A stretch of 64,000 nucleotides of DNA from an uncultured Flavobacteriaceae bacterium (GTDB lineage Bacteria; Bacteroidota; Bacteroidia; Flavobacteriales; Flavobacteriaceae): assembly GCA_943787365.1 (NCBI GenBank), contig CALSMD010000001.1, positions 434,001-498,000 of the forward strand. The letters run 5' to 3'. The notes beneath the pieces are model-generated. The model saw only the letters and a list, made by a program, of their open reading frames with translations, did no database searches and was not told where the DNA came from. Shown here piece after piece: positions 11,030 through 19,009 of the stretch. Both the position numbers and the translations under genes were made by a program. Every line of letters starts with the position of its first letter. Positions within the stretch are counted from its first letter, which is position 1.

Positions 11030-12394
11030 ATGAAAACATTGAATCTTTTTAAATTTATCCTTTTTGGATTTTTAATCACAAGTTGCTCTGACAGTAATGA
11101 ACCTACAGGATCTGGTTCTGGGTCTGACAACGAAGCAGTAACATCAATAACATTGTCAACAGCTTCTAATACAGTCAACACAAGTTCTCAAGTAGCGTTC
11201 ATCATAACAGGCAACAACTCTACTGACTTAACAAGTTTATCCTCTATAAAAGTAGATGACCTTTCTGTTTCAAACCCTTTCTCGTTTAACTTAGAAGGAA
11301 CTTACCAAGTGGTTGCTACGTATGAAGATTTAACATCAAACACACTCACAATTACTGTGACTGATGTTCCACCTACGAGTATTGAATTAAGTTTTGATCA
11401 AGATAGTTATAACAATGGAGACTCTGCCATATTTGTTGTTACAGATAACTTCAATAATACGGTCACAACGGAAGCTGAAGTGACTGTGAACGGAACGGTT
11501 ACTACAGCCAATCCCTATCCATTTACTGCTGATGGCACTTATAATTTTGAAGCTACTTACGAAGGCTTAACTTCCAATACAATAACTATTAATGTGGTAT
11601 CCGCTTCTAGTCCAAGTGACACCTCGTCATTTACAGCTTCTGGAGCTCCAACAACTTTTACTAAGAAAGCACTTTTAGAAGATTTCACAGGAACATGGTG
11701 CCCACAATGTCCACCTGCGGGCTCCGCTATTGCAAATGCAATGAGTGGAAATTCAAACATATTTGGAGTCGGCTATCATGCTGGTGGTGGCGGTAGTGAG
11801 CCAATGACCATTCCAGAAACTGCTTTCTGGTCTGGTTACTATAACGTGACTGGTTTTCCAACGGTTTATGTGAACGGTCCAGATACGCGATGGAATTATA
11901 ACAGCATGTCACAAGTGAACACCGAACTAGCAGAAACTGCGACCGTTGGTTTAGCTGTTGACGCAGCTCTTGTCGGTGGTAAACTCGATTTAGAAGTTAA
12001 AGTTGGATTTAACACAGCAGCAAATGAAGCTGTACAGTTAATGATCTATTTGGTAGAAGACAATGTTACAACCTCTACAGCGCAAGCAGGCTCTTCTCAG
12101 GGGGTCAATTATGTGCACAGAGATGTTTTAAGAGAAGTTTACACCGATCAATTAGGAGATGCTATTGAAGCTTCTAACACCATGGCTGGAGGAGTTTTGA
12201 CACGCACCCTTACGGGACTCGACTTGCCATCTAATGTAGATGATGTCGCTAATTTAAAAGTGATTGCATTTGTAAGAAACACTTATACTAAAACTTTTGT
12301 GGATTACTTTGATAACACCCATACAGATTCACCACACTACGATATTTATAATGTACAAGAAGTGCACGTTGGAGAAACGCAAGCTTTTGATTAA
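11030..12394 (+). CDS. Omp28-related lipoprotein with two N-terminal repeat domains
   Basis: Lipobox (FLITSCSD); LLEDFTGTWCPQCPPA Omp28-like motif; two related Ig-like repeats ahead of it. Confidence 0.85.
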   Translation: MKTLNLFKFILFGFLITSCSDSNEPTGSGSGSDNEAVTSITLSTASNTVNTSSQVAFIITGNNSTDLTSLSSIKVDDLSVSNPFSFNLEGTYQVVATYEDLTSNTLTITVTDVPPTSIELSFDQDSYNNGDSAIFVVTDNFNNTVTTEAEVTVNGTVTTANPYPFTADGTYNFEATYEGLTSNTITINVVSASSPSDTSSFTASGAPTTFTKKALLEDFTGTWCPQCPPAGSAIANAMSGNSNIFGVGYHAGGGGSEPMTIPETAFWSGYYNVTGFPTVYVNGPDTRWNYNSMSQVNTELAETATVGLAVDAALVGGKLDLEVKVGFNTAANEAVQLMIYLVEDNVTTSTAQAGSSQGVNYVHRDVLREVYTDQLGDAIEASNTMAGGVLTRTLTGLDLPSNVDDVANLKVIAFVRNTYTKTFVDYFDNTHTDSPHYDIYNVQEVHVGETQAFD

Positions 12395-12427
12395 ATAGTC
12401 TAATTAAAACTTAATAATGTTAAACAT

Positions 12428-12457
12428 AAAAAAGCCACTCCAGGAGTGGCTTTTTTG
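12428..12457 (+). terminator. Intrinsic terminator after the Omp28-like gene
   Basis: aaaaaagccactcc/aggagtggctttttt symmetric hairpin with T tract. Confidence 0.9.
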
Positions 12458-12569
12458 TTTAAGGACTTATATGTAAATAGTTAAGGCATTATATTTATAT
12501 AAATTAACTGTACGAAATCATTTATGATTGTATATTTAGGTATAAACCTACTTAAAACAATTTATAATT

Positions 12570-12946
12570 ATGAAAAAATTAGCCCTATTCATTTGCCTAT
12601 TTACTATTACAGTTTCATTCTCACAAACAACCAAAGAAGATTTACTCGGAAAGTGGCATCTCCTCACACTTACAATTGACGGTGAAGTATTGACCACCTA
12701 CGAAGCTATTGATTCTGAAGAGTTTTATCATGAATATTTAGAGGATTAAACGTTTATAACTACCGTTAATGACAAAAAAGACGATGGCAAGTGGGAGCTA
12801 TCTATGGACAATGAAACATTAGATATCATTTTGGGAACTAGAAGTGGGGAGCTTCATTTTAAATCTTGAAAATTTCTACTGACGAGCTGCAGCTGTTAGA
12901 TACCGATGAGGAAAATGAAATTATTTTAACTTTTAAGAAAGTGTAA
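12570..12946 (+). pseudogene. Degraded small secreted lipocalin-like protein
   Basis: MKKLALFICLFTITVSFSQTTKEDLLGKWHLLTLTIDGEVLTTYEAIDSEEFYHEYLED, then in-frame TAA (12747-12749), continues TFITTVNDKKDDGKWELSMDNETLDIILGTRSGELHF, then frame change to ILKISTDELQLLDTDEENEIILTFKKV*. Confidence 0.8.
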
Positions 12947-12991
12947 TTTTCAAAACTCTTAGAGAAAACTACAACTTAGTAAATATAGAAT

Positions 12992-13032
12992 CCCCGTTGA
13001 CACATCATTAAAATGTGTCAACGGGGGTTTTA
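12992..13032 (+). terminator. Strong hairpin/terminator
   Basis: CCCCGTTGACACAT-CATTAAA-ATGTGTCAACGGGG followed by GTTTT. Confidence 0.88.
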
Positions 13033-13033
13033 C

Positions 13034-13128
13034 TTTTTAATAAATTTAGCACAATCATACTCATCCTTCACTTTCAGTGCATTCCCTTATAAGGGACAGA
13101 TTAGCGTAAAAGAGTTGTAGAGACTGCA
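13034..13128. repeat. Direct repeat copy 1 (partner 14021-14119)
   Basis: tttttaataaatttagcacaatc...catccttcactttcag..cattcccttataagggacag.ttagc.taaaagagttgtagag..tgca shared in the same orientation. Confidence 0.88.
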
Positions 13129-13130
13129 CG

Positions 13131-13256
13131 GCAATTAGGATATTAATAGCGTTTTTATTTGGTATCTTTACAATATGGTTAATACAAGGCGGATTAATTA
13201 TTCCTATTGCTTCATCAAATGCGAGGCTATTGTTTATGTGCTTTGGCATGATATAA
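13131..13256 (+). pseudogene. C-terminal fragment of a membrane protein
   Basis: Open frame from the repeat edge: AIRILIAFLFGIFTIWLIQGGLIIPIASSNARLLFMCFGMI*, no start codon in place. Confidence 0.4.
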
Positions 13257-13295
13257 TGAAAGAATTGTTCCGGACTATTTTAGCTCAAAAAAAGA

Positions 13296-13598
13296 ATGAA
13301 AAATATGAAACTATCAGAAGAAGATATAAAAAAACAATTTAGTAACTTAAATTCTAAATGGAGTATTAAAGAAAGTTTTATACATCGTGAATTTCTTTTT
13401 AAAAATTTCACACAAGCCTTTTCTTTTATGACTTCTGTTGCATTTGAGGCAGAAAAAAGTAATCATCATCCAAATTGGGAGAACGTTTATAATTCTGTAA
13501 AAGTATCTCTGAGTACTCATGATCAAGGTGGACTCACTTCTAAAGATTTTGACATAGCAAAAAAAATGGATTCACTTTTTCAACTTTTTTCACAATAA
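13296..13598 (+). CDS. phhB: Pterin-4a-carbinolamine dehydratase (4a-hydroxytetrahydrobiopterin dehydratase)
   Basis: EKSNHHPNWENVYNSVKVSLSTHDQGGLTSKDFDIA matches the PCD family motif. Confidence 0.92.
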   Translation: MKNMKLSEEDIKKQFSNLNSKWSIKESFIHREFLFKNFTQAFSFMTSVAFEAEKSNHHPNWENVYNSVKVSLSTHDQGGLTSKDFDIAKKMDSLFQLFSQ

Positions 13599-13626
13599 TA
13601 TTTATAAACAATAAATCTTCTTCTTT

Positions 13627-13848
13627 TTATCCTCTTGTGTTTGTTGTTTTGGTGTAAGTAAGCCCATTTCCACTAAGTTTTTGTAGATTTTTTAAAACAC
13701 TTGCTTTATCGGTTTTTGAAAGAGTTGATTTAGTAACATTTCCTTTAGAATCAATAGTAACTAATTCTCCATCTGCCAGTTTATCTAGGATTTTTGTGGC
13801 TGTCTCTAAAATGAATGTCTTAGGATTATCTCCACCAACCCCGCTCCC
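13627..13848 (-). pseudogene. Start-less C-terminal coding fragment
   Basis: Minus frame GSGVGGDNPKTFILETATKILDKLADGELVTIDSKGNVTKSTLSKTDKASVLKNLQKLSGNGLTYTKTTNTRG* with no ATG; protein-like composition. Confidence 0.5.
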
Positions 13849-13937
13849 TTAAGTTGTACTTAGTGGCCGTGAACTAGGACACTATCCTAAAAACGTTTTT
13901 TACTTTCACTCATACTTCCTACCAATTTTTGATGTTA

Positions 13938-13953
13938 CCACGCTTTAGCGTGG
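13938..13953. repeat. Short inverted repeat
   Basis: ccacgct-tt-agcgtgg. Confidence 0.6.
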
Positions 13954-13974
13954 CGGTAGCGGGGAAGCAAGGCA

Positions 13975-14004
13975 CTAGTAAATACTAGCGCTAGTATTTA
14001 CTAG
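13975..14004. repeat. Perfect 30-bp palindrome
   Basis: ctagtaaatactagc|gctagtatttactag, exact self-reverse-complement. Confidence 0.95.
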
Positions 14005-14020
14005 GACTAGCAGGAGATTT

Positions 14021-14119
14021 TTTTTAATAAATTTAGTACAATCGGTACTTCTCATCCTTCACTTTCAGCACATTCCCTTATAAGGGACAGCTTAGCATAA
14101 AAGAGTTGTAGAGGTTGCA
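14021..14119. repeat. Direct repeat copy 2 (partner 13034-13128)
   Basis: Same sequence as copy 1 with a few substitutions and a small indel. Confidence 0.88.
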
Positions 14120-14170
14120 ATGTATCAAATTTTAACAATTCGTTTACAGGTAATTAAAATTTAACGGGGG

Positions 14171-14196
14171 AAAAAACTCCTAATAAAAATTAGGAG
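14171..14196 (-). terminator. Intrinsic terminator downstream of sucD
   Basis: Minus: CTCCTAAT-TTTT-ATTAGGAG-TTTTTT. Confidence 0.85.
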
Positions 14197-14224
14197 GCTA
14201 GATATTATATAAAAAAGGAATTTT

Positions 14225-15097
14225 CTAAGCCAGCACTTCCGCTACTTTCTTCCCGATTTCAGCAGGAGATTCCACAACGTGAATTCCGCATTCTCTCATG
14301 ATTTGTTTTTTGGCTTGAGCAGTATCATCGCTACCACCAACAATGGCACCAGCATGGCCCATGGTACGTCCGGCAGGAGCCGTTTCGCCAGCAATAAAAC
14401 CAACTACGGGCTTTTTACTGCCGCTGTTTTTATACCATTTGGCAGCATCTCCTTCAAGTTGTCCGCCAATTTCACCAATCATCACCACACATTCGGTTTC
14501 TGAATCGTTGATAAGCATTTCTAAAGCCTCTTTGGTTGTGGTTCCAATAATTGGGTCGCCACCAATTCCAATCGCAGTCGTAATTCCTAAACCTTGTTTC
14601 ACCACTTGATCTGCTGCTTCATAAGTTAAAGTTCCTGATTTAGAAACAACGCCAACTGTTCCTTTTTTGAAAACAAATCCAGGCATGATGCCTACTTTTG
14701 CTTCTCCAGGCGTAATCACCCCAGGACAGTTAGGACCTACCAATCGGCAGTCTTTTCCACTAATATAGTTTGAAGCCTTGATCATATCGGCTACAGGAAT
14801 TCCTTCTGTTATGGTAATAATCACTTTAATACCAGCATCGGCCGCTTCCATAATGGCATCGGCTGCAAAAGCGGGTGGTACAAAAATAATGGTTGTGTCC
14901 GCTCCTACTTGTTCCACTGCTTCTTGAACGGTATTAAAAACTGGTTTTTCTAAATGCGTTTGACCGCCTTTTCCGGGAGTTACACCACCAACAACGTTCG
15001 TTCCGTAGTCAATCATTTGAGAGGCATGAAAAGTCCCTTCACTTCCTGTAAATCCTTGAACTATTATTTTTGAATCTTTATTTACTAAAACACTCAT
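14225..15097 (-). CDS. sucD: Succinate-CoA ligase subunit alpha
   Basis: MSVLVNKDSKIIVQGFTGSEGTFHASQMIDYGT...; GPNCPGVI; GHAGAIV. Confidence 0.97.
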   Translation of the reverse strand: MSVLVNKDSKIIVQGFTGSEGTFHASQMIDYGTNVVGGVTPGKGGQTHLEKPVFNTVQEAVEQVGADTTIIFVPPAFAADAIMEAADAGIKVIITITEGIPVADMIKASNYISGKDCRLVGPNCPGVITPGEAKVGIMPGFVFKKGTVGVVSKSGTLTYEAADQVVKQGLGITTAIGIGGDPIIGTTTKEALEMLINDSETECVVMIGEIGGQLEGDAAKWYKNSGSKKPVVGFIAGETAPAGRTMGHAGAIVGGSDDTAQAKKQIMRECGIHVVESPAEIGKKVAEVLA

Positions 15098-15183
15098 GTG
15101 GTTTTGTTTTTATTGGTTTTTTAACTGCTGCAAATGTAATTTTTTGAATGGAAATCTTAAAGGTTTTAACGTTTAAAATTCTA

Positions 15184-16125
15184 TCAATTTTTCTTTTCTT
15201 TTAATTCTTGAATGATCTCTGGTAATTTACGAAGCAATGCCAATTCTTTTAGTTTGGCTCGTGCCTCTTCAATAGGCGTTCCAAAGTATGTTTTACCTCC
15301 TTCAATAGATTTTGTAACGCCTGTTTGTCCTAAGACAACTGCTTTAGCGCCAATAGTAATTCCGCTCGTGGTACCTACTTGTCCCCAAATAGTGACATCA
15401 TCTTCTACAATACAACAACCAGCAATGCCCGTTTGAGACGCAATCAAGCAATTTTTTCCGATGAGCGTGTCATGGCCCACCTGAATCAAATTATCCAATT
15501 TAGAACCTACTCCGATAGTTGTATCTCCAGTCACACCGCGATCAATGGTACATGAAGTCCCAATGTGTACATCATTCTCAATCACCACCCGACCACACGA
15601 TTGCAATTGGTCATAGCCTTCGGGACGTTTTTTATAATAGAAAGCGCTAGCTCCTAAAACTGTATTTGCATGAATGATGACATTATCTCCAATAATAGTT
15701 CCATCATATATACTCACATTAGAATGGATTGTACAATGCTTTCCAATGACCACATTGTTTCCAATAAAACAATTGGGTTGAATAGTAGTGCCAGTTCCTA
15801 TTTTGGCAGTATCAGAAATCGCTTTATGAGATGCTTGAAAAGGAGTGAAATGAGCGGTGAGTTTATTGAAATCTCTAAAAGGATCGTCAGAAATTAATAG
15901 TGCTTTTCCTTCTGGACATTCCACTTTTTTGTTGATAAGTACCACCGTTGCTTTAGAAGCAAGGGCTTTATCGTAATATTTAGGATGGTCCACAAATACG
16001 ATGTCGCCAGCAGACACCACGTGAATTTCATTCATACCCAACACTTCAAAATCTGGGTCTCCTACATACTCACAATCAATTAGCGATGCAATTGTTTTTA
16101 GGGGATGGGGCTGAACAAATTTCAT
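15184..16125 (-). CDS. LpxD-like UDP-3-O-acylglucosamine N-acyltransferase paralog
   Basis: LpxD-type N-domain followed by left-handed beta-helix hexapeptide repeats. Confidence 0.85.
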   Translation of the reverse strand: MKFVQPHPLKTIASLIDCEYVGDPDFEVLGMNEIHVVSAGDIVFVDHPKYYDKALASKATVVLINKKVECPEGKALLISDDPFRDFNKLTAHFTPFQASHKAISDTAKIGTGTTIQPNCFIGNNVVIGKHCTIHSNVSIYDGTIIGDNVIIHANTVLGASAFYYKKRPEGYDQLQSCGRVVIENDVHIGTSCTIDRGVTGDTTIGVGSKLDNLIQVGHDTLIGKNCLIASQTGIAGCCIVEDDVTIWGQVGTTSGITIGAKAVVLGQTGVTKSIEGGKTYFGTPIEEARAKLKELALLRKLPEIIQELKEKKN

Positions 16126-16216
16126 GTGTATGTATTTATTGTTTTTTAACGGTCACATGGTACATCCATATAATCATTCACCTAAGGTATCAAACCCTCG
16201 GTATGGATGTTTCATA

Positions 16217-16783
16217 TTATTCTTTAATGCGTTCTTTGTACGATCCTTTGACCGTTTCTACTTTAATTTTATCTCCTTCATTAATAAATAAAGGAACCAT
16301 CACCGTTGCACCGGTTTCAACCGTTGCAGGTTTAGTCGCATTGGTCGCTGTATTGCCTTTGATGCCGGGTTCTGTTGCAGTCACTTCAAGAATAACGCTC
16401 GCTGGTAAATCTACCGAAAGTGGTGAGCTGTCCTCTGTATTAATAAGTACTGTTACAACTTCGCCTTCTTTCATTAAATCAGGACTGTCCAAAACTGCTT
16501 TCTGGAGTTCAATTTGAGAATAATCGGCAGTATTCATAAAATGAAACGTTTCCCCATCATTATATAAAAATTGAAATTTATGAGTCTCAACTCTGACTTC
16601 CTCAATCTTGTGACCTGCTGAAAACGTGTTATCTATCACTTTTCCGTTGGTGACACTTTTCATTTTTGTTCTTACAAACGCTGGACCTTTACCAGGTTTC
16701 ACGTGTAAAAATTCAATCACTTTAAAAATATCGTGACTGTATCTTATACATAAACCATTTCTAATATCTGATGTACTTGCCAT
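16217..16783 (-). CDS. efp: Elongation factor P
   Basis: MASTSDIRNGLCIRYSHDIFKVIEFLHVKPGKGPAFVRTKMKS. Confidence 0.97.
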   Translation of the reverse strand: MASTSDIRNGLCIRYSHDIFKVIEFLHVKPGKGPAFVRTKMKSVTNGKVIDNTFSAGHKIEEVRVETHKFQFLYNDGETFHFMNTADYSQIELQKAVLDSPDLMKEGEVVTVLINTEDSSPLSVDLPASVILEVTATEPGIKGNTATNATKPATVETGATVMVPLFINEGDKIKVETVKGSYKERIKE

Positions 16784-16791
16784 ATGTGTGT

Positions 16792-17577
16792 TTAATTAGA
16801 TTTAAAATATCCTTTCATAATTCCACGATGAGAATTTTTGATGAATTGTAAAATTTCATCACGCTCTGGAGTGGCTTCCATTTCAGCTTCAATAATTTCT
16901 GAAGCTTGAGAATTGTTGTAATTTTTTTGATAAAGTAATCTGTATATATTTTGTATTTCTTTAATCTTATCTGAAGTAAACCCGCGACGTCTGAGTCCAA
17001 CAGAATTGATTCCGACATAAGATAAAGGCTCTCTTGCTGCCTTTACATACGGGGGAACATCTTTACGAACTAAAGATCCACCTGTAACAAAGGCGTGATT
17101 TCCAATGGAACAAAACTGATGTACAGCTGTCATTCCGGCCAATACAACAGAGTCACCTACTGTGGTGTGTCCAGCGAGTGTACTATTATTTGAAAATATA
17201 CAATTATTTCCAACGGTACAGTCATGCGCAATATGGCAATAAGCCATAATCAAACAATTGTCTCCGATGACGGTTTTCATTTTATCTGTAGTTCCACGAT
17301 TGATGGTGACACATTCTCTTATGGTCACGTTGTTTCCAATAACAACAGTGGTGTCTTCATCGTCGTATTTTAGATCTTGAGGCATTGCAGAAATAACAGA
17401 GCCCGGAAAAATACTACAATTTTTTCCGATGCGAGCACCTTCCATAATTGTAACGTTCGATCCAATCCAAGTCCCCTCGCCTATCACAACATTATTATTA
17501 ATCGTAGTAAAAGGTTCTATCACCACATTTTTGGCAATTTTTGCACCAGGGTGTACGTAAGCTAAAGGTTGATTCAT
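16792..17577 (-). CDS. lpxA: UDP-N-acetylglucosamine acyltransferase LpxA
   Basis: IHPGA-like start, hexapeptide repeats, TINRGT, HIAHDC, GMTAVHQFCSIG. Confidence 0.97.
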   Translation of the reverse strand: MNQPLAYVHPGAKIAKNVVIEPFTTINNNVVIGEGTWIGSNVTIMEGARIGKNCSIFPGSVISAMPQDLKYDDEDTTVVIGNNVTIRECVTINRGTTDKMKTVIGDNCLIMAYCHIAHDCTVGNNCIFSNNSTLAGHTTVGDSVVLAGMTAVHQFCSIGNHAFVTGGSLVRKDVPPYVKAAREPLSYVGINSVGLRRRGFTSDKIKEIQNIYRLLYQKNYNNSQASEIIEAEMEATPERDEILQFIKNSHRGIMKGYFKSN

Positions 17578-17605
17578 GATGTTTGTTTTTTAATCTAAAA
17601 CAGAT

Positions 17606-19009
17606 TTATTTAACTTTCGTTATTTGAGCCATTAATTCAGCTTCAGCACATAATTTACCATTGGCATAGGCATAGCCTTGCATATGACAAATCCCTCTTC
17701 TTATAGGAGTAATTAGCGTACAATTGAATATAAGCGTATCTCCTGGTACCACTTTTTGTTTGAACTTCACATTGTCCATTTTCATGAAAAAAGTAAGGTA
17801 GTTTTCTGGATCAGGAACCGTGTTTAAAACCAGTATTCCACCAGTTTGCGCCATGGCTTCAATAATCAAAACACCTGGCATTACGGGGGCTCCTGGAAAA
17901 TGTCCCACAAAGAACGATTCGTTCATTGTAACATTCTTACAGCCAATCACATGGTTTTGAGATAATTCATACACCTTATCTAAAAGTAAAAATGGTGGGC
18001 GGTGTGGCAACATATCCATAATGGCATTTATATCCATTAATGGAGGTTGATTTAAATCGATATTAGGAACATTATTACGACGTTCCATTTTAATGATTTT
18101 CGATATTTTTTTCGCAAATTGAGTATTTACAAAATGTCCCGGTTTATTTGCAATGACTTTCCCCTGAATACGGGTGCCAATAAGTGCTAAATCGCCTATA
18201 ACATCCAAAAGTTTGTGGCGTGCAGCTTCATTTGGAGAATGCAACGTAAGGTTGTCTAAAATCCCATTGGGCTTCACTGAAATAGAATCTTTGTTAAACG
18301 CTATTTTTAAGCGTTCCATAGTTTCTTTTGAAATGGGCTTGTCTACATAAACAATCGCATTGTTTAAGTCGCCGCCTTTGATCAAACCATTTTCAAGAAG
18401 CATTTCTAATTCGTGTAAAAAACTAAACGTCCGTGATTCTGAAATTTCTTCTTTGAAATTTGATAAATGCTGTAAGGTTGCATTTTGAGTCCCCAATACT
18501 TTGGTTCCAAAATCGACCATCGTTGTAACCTGATATTCATCAGAAGGAATGATGGTAATTTCACTCCCTGTTTCTTCATCGGAGTAAGAAATAACATCTT
18601 TAACGACAAATACTTCTCTGTAAGCTTCTTGTTCTTTAGTCCCTGCACCTTCTAAGGCTTCTATAAAATACTTAGAAGACCCATCCATTATTGGAGGTTC
18701 AGAGGTACTTAATTCAATGATCACATTATCAATCTCAAGCCCTACAAGAGCTGCAAGCACATGTTCGCAAGTTTGAATCGTGACACCATTTCTTTCTAAG
18801 CAAGTCCCACGTTGGGTATTGGTTACCAGATTGGCATCCGCTTTAATCATAGGTAAACCTTCTAGGTCAATTCTCCTAAAAGTATATCCGTTATTAATAT
18901 CAGCAGGAAGAAAATTTATTTCGACTTCTAGTCCAGTATGAAGTCCCACACCTTTTAAAGATACTTTTTTGGAAATCGTTGTTTGTTTCGATTCAGATTT
19001 AATGATCAT
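17606..19009 (-). CDS. lpxC-fabZ: Bifunctional LpxC/FabZ fusion
   Basis: N-terminal KGVGLHTG (LpxC) and C-terminal LPHRPPFLLLDKV...GHFPGAPVMPGVL (FabZ). Confidence 0.97.
   Translation of the reverse strand: MIIKSESKQTTISKKVSLKGVGLHTGLEVEINFLPADINNGYTFRRIDLEGLPMIKADANLVTNTQRGTCLERNGVTIQTCEHVLAALVGLEIDNVIIELSTSEPPIMDGSSKYFIEALEGAGTKEQEAYREVFVVKDVISYSDEETGSEITIIPSDEYQVTTMVDFGTKVLGTQNATLQHLSNFKEEISESRTFSFLHELEMLLENGLIKGGDLNNAIVYVDKPISKETMERLKIAFNKDSISVKPNGILDNLTLHSPNEAARHKLLDVIGDLALIGTRIQGKVIANKPGHFVNTQFAKKISKIIKMERRNNVPNIDLNQPPLMDINAIMDMLPHRPPFLLLDKVYELSQNHVIGCKNVTMNESFFVGHFPGAPVMPGVLIIEAMAQTGGILVLNTVPDPENYLTFFMKMDNVKFKQKVVPGDTLIFNCTLITPIRRGICHMQGYAYANGKLCAEAELMAQITKVK

Noticed and set aside
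13061-13249. 62-aa minus-strand ORF
   Set aside because: Only the C-terminal part, within the repeat, shows any consistency with the second copy; the ATG-proximal part is antisense to a membrane-protein fragment, so I did not call it a gene.
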